Below are positions 9,865 to 18,458 of a stretch of DNA of 32,139 nt, piece by piece. The notes beneath the pieces are model-generated. The model worked only from the letters and a program-made list of their open reading frames with translations, had not been told where the DNA came from and searched no databases. The number at the start of each line of letters is the position of its first letter. Within the stretch, counting starts at the first letter, position 1. A program made the position numbers and the translations under genes. Source of the DNA: Acidobacteriota bacterium (lineage in GTDB: Bacteria > Acidobacteriota > Vicinamibacteria > Vicinamibacterales > UBA2999); contig JAKFXY010000013.1 of NCBI GenBank assembly GCA_021731165.1, positions 1 through 32,139 on the forward strand, read 5' to 3'.

Positions 9865-11168
9865 CAGACGGCTACCTCCTGAAAGACCCGCGTATAGATG
9901 TCATCGACGTGCCGGAGCTGCTCGTTCAGGTCAAAGGCCCGCTCGATGTCCGCGTCCGTGAGCACCGTAGCGACGTCCGGGTCGGCCTGCAGCAGCGACT
10001 TAAAATCGCACCGCTCGTGAAAGGCACGCATGGCGTTGCGCTGAACCCACTCGTACGCGTCTTCCCTCGACACACCACGGCGCGCAAGCTCCAGCAGAAC
10101 TGTGCCGGAGAAGACCACGCCGCGCGAGCGCTCGAGATTCTCCCTCATCCGAACGGGGTAGACGACCATGCCAGCAACGATCTTCGTGAAGCGGCGAAGC
10201 ATGTGATCGAGCACGATGAAGCTGTCAGGCAGAATCACGCGTTCAACCGATGAATGCGAAATGTCGCGCTCATGCCAAAGCGCGTTGTTCTCGAGCGCGG
10301 CGTGGGCGTTGCCGCGCAGCAGCCGCGCCAAACCCACAATCTGCTCACAGCCGATCGGGTTGCGCTTGTGCGGCATCGCAGAGGAACCCTTCTGGCCCTT
10401 GGCGAACGGCTCCTCGAGTTCGCCAATCTCCGTCTTCTGCAGACCGCGCACTTCGAGCGCGAACTTCTCGAGCGAGGATCCCGTGATGGCGACGACGGTC
10501 ATGAGCTCAGCGTGACGATCGCGCTGGATGACCTGCGATGCGACCGGCGCCGGCTCGAGACCGAGACTTCGGCAGACGGCCTCCTCGATGGACGGCGGCA
10601 GGTGCGCATAGGTACCCACGGCACCCGAAAGCTTGCCTACCGAGATGCCCTCGCGTGCGCGCGTGATACGAGTCACCGCGCGCGCCAGCTCCGCGTGCCA
10701 GAGCGCGAGCTTCAGTCCAAACGTCATCGGCTCGGCATGGACTCCGTGGGTCCGGCCGATCATCTCGGTGCGGCGATGCTCGGCCGCGCGGGTGCGAACG
10801 GCGTCCATCAGCGCGGCAAGACCTCTCAGGAGAAGGTCGCACGCATCCCGCATTTGCAGAGCTTGTGCCGTGTCGATCACGTCGGAGGAGGTCAGACCAA
10901 AGTGAAGCCACCGCGCTGCCGGACCGACATGCTCGGCCACCGCGGTGGTGAAAGCGATCACGTCGTGCTGGGTGACCTGTTCGATCTCCTCGATACGCGC
11001 GACGTTGAAGGTCGCCTTCGCACGAAGGTCACGAGCCGCGTCGACAGGCACGATCCCTGCGGCGGCCATCGCATCGACAGCCGCGAGCTCGACCTGCAGC
11101 CAGGTCTCGTACCGCCGCTGGTCGCTCCAGATGCGCCCCATCTCGGGGTTCGTGTACCGCGCAATCAT
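9864..11168 (-). CDS. purB: Adenylosuccinate lyase
   Basis: Start MIARYTNPEMGRIWSDQRRYETWLQVELA at 11168; TSSDVIDTAQ, GRTHGVHAEPMTFG, GSSAMPHKRNPIGCE signature. Confidence 0.96.
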   Translation of the reverse strand: MIARYTNPEMGRIWSDQRRYETWLQVELAAVDAMAAAGIVPVDAARDLRAKATFNVARIEEIEQVTQHDVIAFTTAVAEHVGPAARWLHFGLTSSDVIDTAQALQMRDACDLLLRGLAALMDAVRTRAAEHRRTEMIGRTHGVHAEPMTFGLKLALWHAELARAVTRITRAREGISVGKLSGAVGTYAHLPPSIEEAVCRSLGLEPAPVASQVIQRDRHAELMTVVAITGSSLEKFALEVRGLQKTEIGELEEPFAKGQKGSSAMPHKRNPIGCEQIVGLARLLRGNAHAALENNALWHERDISHSSVERVILPDSFIVLDHMLRRFTKIVAGMVVYPVRMRENLERSRGVVFSGTVLLELARRGVSREDAYEWVQRNAMRAFHERCDFKSLLQADPDVATVLTDADIERAFDLNEQLRHVDDIYTRVFQEVAV

Positions 11169-12436
11169 GCGAGGGCCAGACGCTCGCCTGGAATCTTTAG
11201 TCCGTTCACGGCGCCCACCACCGTCGCCGCGAGGGAGCCGTCGGCGAACAGATCGCGAGCCACCCTCTGCACATCGTCGAGCGTCACGCGCTCCACGCCC
11301 TGCAGGGTTTCGTCGAGACCGAACTGACGATCGAAGTAGATCTCCTGTCGCGCCAGATGCGACATCCGACTCGAGGTGCTCTCGAGGTTCAGCATCAGGC
11401 TGCCCTTGAGATGGTCCTTGGCTCGCTGAAGTTCCGCGGCGGGTATCGGCTCGTCCTTGATGCGCCGCAGTTCCGACACCACCACATCGATCAGCTCTCC
11501 GACCGCCGCATTGGCGCACCCAGCATAAATCGTCAGCGACCCGGCATCGCGGTACGCGCTTAGACTGCTGAACACCGCGTACGCCAGCCCCCGCTTTTCG
11601 CGAACGTTCTGAAACAGTCTCGAGCTCATCGAGCCGCCAAGAATTGTGTTCAGGACGTAGCTGGAATAGCGATCGGCGTGATCCTGCTGATATCCGCTCG
11701 TGCCGAGGCAAACGTGGCTCTGCTCGAGCTCCTTATTGCGAATCACAACACTGGGAATTACCCGGGGAGGCTCTTCATGAACCACCGCGCAATCGCTCTG
11801 CAGTTCCTCAAATGCCCGGATCACGAGATCCCGAACCATGGCGTGCTCGATGTTGCCGACGGCCGCCACGATCAGGTTTGGCGATGAGTAGGTGCCAGTG
11901 AAATAGCGCCGGAGCGCATCAGCGGTGAGAGCCTGCACCGTGTCGGGTGTGCCCAGAATCGGCCGGCCAAGCGGGTGATTTGCCCAGAAGTGTTCAGTGA
12001 AGAGCTCATGAACCAGATCGTCGGGTGTGTCCTCGACCATCTTGATCTCTTCGAGGACCACCTTCTTCTCGCGATCGACATCCGCGACGTCAAACGCCGG
12101 CCGCATCACGATATCGGAAAGGATCTCCAGTGCGAGCGGCAAGTGCTCGTCAAGCACCTTGATGTAATAGCTCGCGTACTCCTTCGCCGTAAACGCGTCC
12201 ATCTGGCCGCCAATGGAATCAATCGTCTGCGCGATATCCTCGGCGCTCCGCGTGGCCGTCCCCTTGAAGAGCATGTGCTCGCAAAAGTGGGCGATCCCGC
12301 TCTGCGCCTGTGACTCATGCCTTGATCCACGCGCCAACCAGACGCCGATGCTCACCGAGCGCACGTGCGGCATCTGCTCGGTGAGGAGACGAAGGCCGTT
12401 TGGAAGGATGTCGCGAACAATCACTGGTTGAGACAC
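11165..12436 (-). CDS. M16 family zinc metallopeptidase (processing-peptidase-like)
   Basis: 423 aa; GIAHFCEHMLFKGT inverted zinc motif HxxEH; GSMSSRLFQNVREKRGLAY. GTG start. Confidence 0.94.
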   Translation of the reverse strand: MSQPVIVRDILPNGLRLLTEQMPHVRSVSIGVWLARGSRHESQAQSGIAHFCEHMLFKGTATRSAEDIAQTIDSIGGQMDAFTAKEYASYYIKVLDEHLPLALEILSDIVMRPAFDVADVDREKKVVLEEIKMVEDTPDDLVHELFTEHFWANHPLGRPILGTPDTVQALTADALRRYFTGTYSSPNLIVAAVGNIEHAMVRDLVIRAFEELQSDCAVVHEEPPRVIPSVVIRNKELEQSHVCLGTSGYQQDHADRYSSYVLNTILGGSMSSRLFQNVREKRGLAYAVFSSLSAYRDAGSLTIYAGCANAAVGELIDVVVSELRRIKDEPIPAAELQRAKDHLKGSLMLNLESTSSRMSHLARQEIYFDRQFGLDETLQGVERVTLDDVQRVARDLFADGSLAATVVGAVNGLKIPGERLALA

Positions 12437-12540
12437 CGAAGGCGTTTGGGACAGTGGTTGCCGGGGCCGCGCCCATCATGGGCCTGCGTGGTTGACACGC
12501 TGCAAACCATTGACAGGCAGGGAATTAGAAGAACAGAAAA

Positions 12541-12569
12541 ATCATAGCACGCAGGCCGTGCGCTCGCAA
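12541..12569 (-). promoter_or_regulatory. Candidate promoter for M16-pur operon
   Basis: Minus strand TTGCGA (12564-12569), N17, TATGAT (12541-12546), preceded by TGC (extended -10). Confidence 0.5.
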
Positions 12570-12681
12570 TACGGAATCCGTCGCGACCGGTGACCCGATG
12601 CCGAAGTCTCATCAGGGGGGACGCGATCGGTTTGCTACAATCGACTGTCTGCATCTCTCACAAAATGCGAGACATAGCACC

Positions 12682-13758
12682 ATGACGCCGCGGATAGATC
12701 TGGCAGAGCTCGACCCGGCCGAAATGGAGGCCGTGCTCGAATCACAAGGCGGTGAGAGGTTCCACGCTCGTCAACTGTACCGTTGGATCTATCGTCGCGG
12801 TGTCACAGACATCGAGCGGATGACTGATCTTTCGAGGCCGCTCCGCGCCCGGCTCGCCGCCGAGTTCACAATCGGCACGCCGCAGCTCGTGAGCGAGGCC
12901 CGCTCCGTCGATGGCACTCGCAAGTTCGTCTTGGAACTCGAGGATCGGCGCCGAATCGAATCCGTTTTCATCCCTGACACGCCCGCGATGACCTTCTGCA
13001 TCTCGACGCAGGTCGGTTGTGCCATGGGGTGCGGTTTTTGCCTGACAGGAACGATGGGGCTCGTCCGCAATCTCACGGCGGGAGAAATCACCGCGCAGGT
13101 ACGCGTGCTGGCGGCCAACACCGGCCTTCTCGACCAGCCGTTCAATATCGTGCTGATGGGAATGGGCGAACCGCTCCACAACTACGACAACACGATGAAA
13201 GCGTTGCGTATGCTCCACTCCGAGGACGGTTTCGCCATGTCACCGAGGCGAGTAACGCTTTCAACGGTCGGGATCGTACCAGAACTCGAGCGGTTGGCCC
13301 GGGAGCCGCTGATGCCGAACCTGGCTATCTCCCTTCACGCAACGACCGACGTGCAGCGGACGACACTCGTGCCGCCCAACCGGAAGTACCCTCTCGCCCT
13401 AGTCCTTGAAACATGCCGCCGCTTTCCGCTGAAGAAGCGGAGCCGGATCACCTTTGAATACGTGATGCTGAGCGGCGTCAACGACACGACCGACGACGCA
13501 AAGCGGCTGGTCAAGCTGTTGTCCGGCATCAAGGCTAAGGTAAACCTGATCCCGTTCAATGCGGCCCCCGGAATCCCGTACGAACGCCCGCCGGACGAGC
13601 GAGTGGCCCACTTCGCTCAGATCCTCGCCGACCGCCATGTGACTGTCTCTGTGCGAAAGAGCCGCGGCCGAGACATTCGCGCAGCATGCGGCCAGCTGAT
13701 CGTGGAAGGCGGAACAAAGAAGTCAGCGGCGCAGCACATGGCGCTGTTGATTCGCTAG
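12682..13758 (+). CDS. rlmN: 23S rRNA (adenine2503-C2)-methyltransferase, radical SAM
   Basis: MTPRIDLAELDPAEMEAVL...; STQVGCAMGCGFCLTG (Cx3Cx2C), MGMGEPLHNYDN, SLHATTDVQR. Confidence 0.95.
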   Translation: MTPRIDLAELDPAEMEAVLESQGGERFHARQLYRWIYRRGVTDIERMTDLSRPLRARLAAEFTIGTPQLVSEARSVDGTRKFVLELEDRRRIESVFIPDTPAMTFCISTQVGCAMGCGFCLTGTMGLVRNLTAGEITAQVRVLAANTGLLDQPFNIVLMGMGEPLHNYDNTMKALRMLHSEDGFAMSPRRVTLSTVGIVPELERLAREPLMPNLAISLHATTDVQRTTLVPPNRKYPLALVLETCRRFPLKKRSRITFEYVMLSGVNDTTDDAKRLVKLLSGIKAKVNLIPFNAAPGIPYERPPDERVAHFAQILADRHVTVSVRKSRGRDIRAACGQLIVEGGTKKSAAQHMALLIR

Positions 13759-13823
13759 GCGAGTCCACAGACCCACCGCCAGCATCTGACCTGCTCTGCA
13801 TTCAGGAGAGGCAACTCCTTACT

Positions 13824-15104
13824 TCATTCCGCGTTGAGCGTCTTCTGTCCGATATCCCGCCGAAACTGCATTCCCTCGAACCGTATGTGCGAAACCGCAT
13901 CGTACGCCACGTCAATGGCAGCACGGTAGGTGGACCCGCTACCCACAACCGTAAGCACGCGCCCACCCGCTGTCACGAGATTGCCGTCGTCACGCGCGGT
14001 CCCCGCATGGAAGATAAGCGCGCCTGGCACCCTTTCAGCAACGTCGAGACCCGTAATGACTTTTCCATTCTCCGTGGAATCTGGATAGCCACCGGCCGCA
14101 ATCGCCACCGCGACGTGCGGAACCGAGCGGAAGCGGGCCGGACGCGATGGCAAGACACCTGTCGCGGCTGAGGCGAGAAGCCAGGATAGATCCTCGTCGA
14201 GCATCGGGAATACGACTTGTGCTTCGGGGTCGCCGAACCGGACGTTGAACTCCACCACCCGAGGGCCGTCGGCCGTCAACATGAGCCCCACGTACAAGAA
14301 GCCGCGAAACGGGTGACCCTCCTGCGCCATACCTTGCAGAACAGGCTGGACGATCTCAGCGACGACGCGCCGCTCTACGTCGGCCGTGACGAGCGGGCTC
14401 GGCGCGAAAGCGCCCATGCCGCCTGTATTGGGGCCACGGTCGTCGTCGAGGAGCCGCTTATGATCCTGGGCAGAGGAGAATGCGACGAACTGTGTATCGT
14501 CGGCGAGCACGAAGTAGGACGCCTCGTCGCCCACCAGAAATTCCTCGATGACGATGCGCTCACCGGAAGCGCCGAACCGACGATCGATCATTGCCGCCCC
14601 GATCGCCGACTCCGCTCCCGCCCGATCTTCCGCGATGACTACGCCCTTGCCCGCCGCAAGCCCGTCTGCCTTGATCACCACCGGGTAGCCAAATTCGCCC
14701 AGGGCGATCGTCGCCAAAGCATCGCCGGCTGAAGTGCAAATCTTGAAGCGAGCGGTTGGAACCCGGTGCCGGGCCATGAAATCCTTTGCGAATGCCTTGC
14801 TCGACTCAAGGGCGGCGGCCGCCCGGGTCGGACCGACAATCGGCATACCACGCTCTGTGAAGACGTCAACCACGCCGCAACTGAGGGGGAACTCCGGTCC
14901 CACCACCGTCAACTCGACGTTTTCGCGGGTCGCAATCTCCGCCAGTTCGAGCGGGTTGCCCACATCAGCCGGCAGACACCTGGCCACCGCGGCGATGCCG
15001 GGATTCCCTGGAGTGCAAAGGACGTCTGAGACATCTCGCTCGCCTGACAGCTTCCAGGCAATCGCGTGTTCGCGGGCGCCGCTGCCTACAACGAGAATCT
15101 TCAT
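13824..15104 (-). CDS. purD: Phosphoribosylamine-glycine ligase
   Basis: 426 aa; MKILVVGSGAREHAIAWKL, KADGLAAGKGV, GGMGAF, VVEFNVRFGDPEAQVV. Confidence 0.97.
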   Translation of the reverse strand: MKILVVGSGAREHAIAWKLSGERDVSDVLCTPGNPGIAAVARCLPADVGNPLELAEIATRENVELTVVGPEFPLSCGVVDVFTERGMPIVGPTRAAAALESSKAFAKDFMARHRVPTARFKICTSAGDALATIALGEFGYPVVIKADGLAAGKGVVIAEDRAGAESAIGAAMIDRRFGASGERIVIEEFLVGDEASYFVLADDTQFVAFSSAQDHKRLLDDDRGPNTGGMGAFAPSPLVTADVERRVVAEIVQPVLQGMAQEGHPFRGFLYVGLMLTADGPRVVEFNVRFGDPEAQVVFPMLDEDLSWLLASAATGVLPSRPARFRSVPHVAVAIAAGGYPDSTENGKVITGLDVAERVPGALIFHAGTARDDGNLVTAGGRVLTVVGSGSTYRAAIDVAYDAVSHIRFEGMQFRRDIGQKTLNAE

Positions 15105-15203
15105 GAACCGGCGGCTAATCCGCAGTAGGACAGAGGTTTAGGTGATGGGAAGCAGCGAAGGCAGTGGGGCGGAAACGGACGCTCGCGATCCTCGACTATT
15201 TCG

Positions 15204-15233
15204 TTGACGCAGCCCCGGGTTGCACCCTAGAAT
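15204..15233 (+). promoter_or_regulatory. Candidate rpsU promoter
   Basis: TTGACG (15204-15209), N18, TAGAAT (15228-15233), about 90 nt upstream of the rpsU start. Confidence 0.5.
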
Positions 15234-15323
15234 CCGCGCCTGCCTGTGATAGCCTAGCACGTTCGCCACTTTTCAACGGACTCTCACAGGGAGCACCGGG
15301 TTGGTTAGGGGGTGTGTGCACGC

Positions 15324-15521
15324 GTGGCCGAAGTCAAGATTCAGGAAGGCGAGTCGATTGAGAGCGCCCTCCGCCGATTCAAGCGCAAGGTTCAGCAGGA
15401 AGACATCATCAAGGACATCAAGAAGCACTCCTTCTATCTGAAGCCGGGTGACAAGCGTCGGGCCAAGCAGGCGCTGGCGCGAAAGCGTAATCGCAAGAAG
15501 ATCAGGCGAGAATCGGAATAG
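15324..15521 (+). CDS. rpsU: 30S ribosomal protein bS21
   Basis: VAEVKIQEGESIESALRRFKRKVQQEDIIKDIKKHSFYLKPGDKRRAKQ; GTG start at 15324. Confidence 0.93.
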   Translation: MAEVKIQEGESIESALRRFKRKVQQEDIIKDIKKHSFYLKPGDKRRAKQALARKRNRKKIRRESE

Positions 15522-15558
15522 GGCGCCTGAGATCGCGACGAGCACGAGGTGGCGACCA

Positions 15559-15867
15559 ATGGAGTTCCAGGACAGGTCCCTCAGGTGTGTGGATTGCGGG
15601 GCGGAGTTCATCTGGACGTCGGGAGAACAGCTGTTCTTCGCTGACAAACAGTTCAAGAACGAGCCCAAGCGCTGCAAGGCATGCAAGGCCAACCGGGCGA
15701 ACCGAACGTCGGCTGGTCCCGCGACGCAGAGCAGGGTTGAAACCACGACCAATTGCTCGGCGTGCGGTAAGGAAACGACCGTGCCTTTTCGTCCTACTCA
15801 AGGCCGCCCCGTGTTCTGTAAGGAATGCTTCCAGCAGCGGAAGTTTACGGGCGTCGCAGGAGCCTAG
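15559..15867 (+). CDS. Small zinc-ribbon domain protein
   Basis: 102 aa; RCVDCG...RCKACK and NCSACGKETTVPFRPTQGRPVFCKECF: paired CxxC knuckles. Confidence 0.85.
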   Translation: MEFQDRSLRCVDCGAEFIWTSGEQLFFADKQFKNEPKRCKACKANRANRTSAGPATQSRVETTTNCSACGKETTVPFRPTQGRPVFCKECFQQRKFTGVAGA

Positions 15868-15916
15868 TCGCGCGCGTTTCGGAACTCCACGATCGGTCGC
15901 TGCGGCGGGACCTCCT

Positions 15917-15954
15917 GGGCCAGACGTATCACTATTGAACACCACGTCTGGCCC
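15917..15954. repeat. 11-bp perfect inverted repeat, possible terminator or operator
   Basis: GGGCCAGACGT - 16 nt - ACGTCTGGCCC between the zinc-ribbon gene and the STAS gene. The T-tract downstream is weak (GATTTCTGTG). Confidence 0.6.
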
Positions 15955-16009
15955 GATTTCTGTGTGCTAGAATCGCGGTCTTTGGGGCCACTTCGAGGAT
16001 AATTTTTTG

Positions 16010-16363
16010 ATGCAGATCGAGGAACGCGCGGCTGGCGATGTGACGCTGCTGGACCTGAAAGGCAAGTTGACCCTTGGCGAGGGCGACGAGCTCCTCAAGG
16101 ACAAGATTAACAGCATGATCCAGCAAGGGCAGCGCAAGATTGTCCTGAACCTCGCGGAGGTCCCGTACATCGACAGCGCCGGTCTCGGTGAGATCGTGCG
16201 GACCTACACGACCATCAGCCGCCAGGGCGGCCAGTTGAAACTGCTCAATCTTACGAAGCGAATCACCGATCTCCTGTCGATCACGAAGCTGCTGACGGTC
16301 TTCGACACCTACGATACCGAGGCTGACGCCGTCCGGAGCTTCTCCTCCTCGGCGCCGGTCTAG
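16010..16363 (+). CDS. STAS-domain anti-sigma factor antagonist-like protein
   Basis: MQIEERAAGDVTLLDLKGKLTLGEGDELLKDKI...IVLNLAEVPYIDSAGLGEIVRTYT; conserved DSAGLG. Confidence 0.92.
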   Translation: MQIEERAAGDVTLLDLKGKLTLGEGDELLKDKINSMIQQGQRKIVLNLAEVPYIDSAGLGEIVRTYTTISRQGGQLKLLNLTKRITDLLSITKLLTVFDTYDTEADAVRSFSSSAPV

Positions 16364-16374
16364 GCGGCGGCGCC

Positions 16375-17319
16375 GTGGCCGTGCGCTCACCGCTAGCGGC
16401 GTCTGCCCCAAGCCCCGCGGCCTCGAACGATTCCTCCGTCGCCCTCATCATCCGCTCGCTTCGACCAGCGCAGTGGACCAAGAACCTATTCGTATTCGCC
16501 GGGCTGGTGTTCGGCAAGCGGCTGACCGACGCCGGCGCAGTTGGGGCGGCGATCGCCACGTTCGGCATCTTCTGTGCTCTATCGGGCGCGGTCTACCTGT
16601 ACAACGATGTCTCCGATCGCGCCGCCGATCAGGCGCATCCGTTGAAGCGCTTTCGCCCCATCGCCTCCGGCCGCCTCTCAACGCGCGTGGCGCTGGTCAC
16701 GGCGGCCGGCCTTGGCGGAAGCGCGGTTGGCGCGGCGTGGCTGATCTCGCCAACCCTCGCCCTCGTCAGTGGCAGCTATCTCGCATTCCTCCTCTTGTAT
16801 TCGGCGGTCCTGAAGCACATCGTCATTGCGGATGTCCTGACCATCGCGTTTGGCTTCGTCCTGCGAGCCGTGGCCGGTGCCGTAGCCGTGGCTGTCCCCA
16901 TCAGTGACTGGCTACTGATGTGCACGACGCTGCTGGCGCTGTTTCTTGCGCTGAGCAAGCGACGACACGAACTGACCTTGCTCGCTGATAGCGCCGGTGG
17001 CCACCGGCCCATTCTCGAGGAGTACACACCGTATCTCCTCGACCAGATGGTCGGCGTGGTGACGGCGTCCACACTCGTGGCGTACGCGTTCTACGCCATC
17101 AGCGCCGACACGGCCGAGAATCTGGGGACCGACCGGCTTATTCTGACCGTTCCATTTGTGCTCTACGGCATCTTCCGATATTTGTACCTAGTGCACCAGA
17201 AGCATGGTGGCGGCAGCCCCGCAGAATTGCTGCTGACAGATCGGCCGTTGCTGGCCTGCGTCGGGCTGTGGATTGTGACGCTCGTTCTGCTCCTGTATAC
17301 CCCGCTTGGCGGACGATAG
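16375..17319 (+). CDS. UbiA-family prenyltransferase, decaprenyl-phosphate phosphoribosyltransferase-like
   Basis: RPAQWTKNLFVFAGLVFGKRL; YLYNDVSDRAADQAHPLKRFRPIASG resembles the DPPR synthase NDxxDxxxDxxHPxKRxRPIASG pattern; multiple hydrophobic segments. Confidence 0.85.
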   Translation: MAVRSPLAASAPSPAASNDSSVALIIRSLRPAQWTKNLFVFAGLVFGKRLTDAGAVGAAIATFGIFCALSGAVYLYNDVSDRAADQAHPLKRFRPIASGRLSTRVALVTAAGLGGSAVGAAWLISPTLALVSGSYLAFLLLYSAVLKHIVIADVLTIAFGFVLRAVAGAVAVAVPISDWLLMCTTLLALFLALSKRRHELTLLADSAGGHRPILEEYTPYLLDQMVGVVTASTLVAYAFYAISADTAENLGTDRLILTVPFVLYGIFRYLYLVHQKHGGGSPAELLLTDRPLLACVGLWIVTLVLLLYTPLGGR

Positions 17320-17329
17320 GGATTTACGT

Positions 17330-18454
17330 ATGACTACGGTAGTTGAGACGCCTCAAGAGTCGCTCGGTGCGAACGCCTCGGCAACGGCGCGCGTGGCCGT
17401 GGTTCGCACGCGCCCTGACACCGTCCTCGAGGACTACGCACGAGTCATGGAGCTGGCCGGGTACCGCAACACGCTGTCACCCGATCGGGACACCCTCATC
17501 AAGCTGAACCTGTCATGGACGAAGTACTTTCCCGCGTGCTCGTCGCAGCCGTGGCAAGTCGATGGCGTCGTCGGCAAGATGCTCGCGGACGGGTTCCCGC
17601 GCGAGCGGCTCATCCCGATCGAGAACAAGACCGTCGTCACCGATCCTCGCGTGGGCTGCAGGAATAACCGGTGGGAGCCGGTGCTAGAGCGTCACGGTCT
17701 GACCTTTATACCGCTCCCGGAGGTTGAGTGGCGGGTGTACCCGTTCAAGAGCCCGCTACTCAAGCTCAACGAGATCTTTCCTGAGGGCATCCAGATTCCA
17801 GCCATGTACCCCGGCCGACAGATTCTCCACCTGCCGACGGTCAAGACCCACGGTCATGCCGTAATGACCGGCTCGGTGAAGAACTCCTTCGGTGGGCTGC
17901 TGCGTGAGGTCAGGCATTACGCGCACAAGTACATGCACGAGGTTCTCGTGGACCTGCTGTACATGCAGCGGGAGCTGCACCCGGCGGTGTTCACAGTGAT
18001 GGACGGCACGATCGCCGGCGACGGAGCGGGACCGCGCACGATGATCCCACGCGTCAAGAACCTTCTCCTCGCGGCATCGGATTCGGTGGCCATCGACTCG
18101 ACGGCCGCGCGTCTCATGGGCTTCGACCCGCTGTCGATCCCGTTCCTGCGGATGGCGCAAGAGCGCGGCCTCGGCGTGGCCGATCCTCGTCGCATTGAGA
18201 TCGTCGGCGACGACGTGTCGATGGAAAACTTTGGGTTTCAAACCAAGCGATCGCTGGTCGTCTGGGGCGACCAGATGATCCGCAAGGGCTTCCTGCGTCC
18301 ACTCGAACGGATTCTTCTCCACTCGCCCTTGGTGGTGTGGGCGCCGTTTGCGTCGAATGTGTATCACGACATGATGTGGTACCCCACGGTCGGGCGGTCC
18401 CGTATCCGGGACTTCATGCAGACCGAGTGGGGCGCCCTTTTCCGAAAGTACTGA
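17330..18454 (+). CDS. DUF362 domain-containing protein
   Basis: ATG at 17330; LKLNLSW, LPTVKTHGHAVMTGSVKNSFGGLLRE, VMDGTIAGDGAGPR, AASDSVAIDSTAARLMGFDP. No Fe-S Cys cluster seen. Confidence 0.85.
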   Translation: MTTVVETPQESLGANASATARVAVVRTRPDTVLEDYARVMELAGYRNTLSPDRDTLIKLNLSWTKYFPACSSQPWQVDGVVGKMLADGFPRERLIPIENKTVVTDPRVGCRNNRWEPVLERHGLTFIPLPEVEWRVYPFKSPLLKLNEIFPEGIQIPAMYPGRQILHLPTVKTHGHAVMTGSVKNSFGGLLREVRHYAHKYMHEVLVDLLYMQRELHPAVFTVMDGTIAGDGAGPRTMIPRVKNLLLAASDSVAIDSTAARLMGFDPLSIPFLRMAQERGLGVADPRRIEIVGDDVSMENFGFQTKRSLVVWGDQMIRKGFLRPLERILLHSPLVVWAPFASNVYHDMMWYPTVGRSRIRDFMQTEWGALFRKY

Positions 18455-18458
18455 CGCG

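Noticed and set aside
10254-11327. 357-aa plus-strand ORF opposite purB
   Set aside because: Shadow ORF over a confident gene; no domain signal.
13759-13823. Terminator search between convergent rlmN and purD
   Set aside because: Only a 5-bp AGGAG/CTCCT pairing with no T-tract; not convincing.
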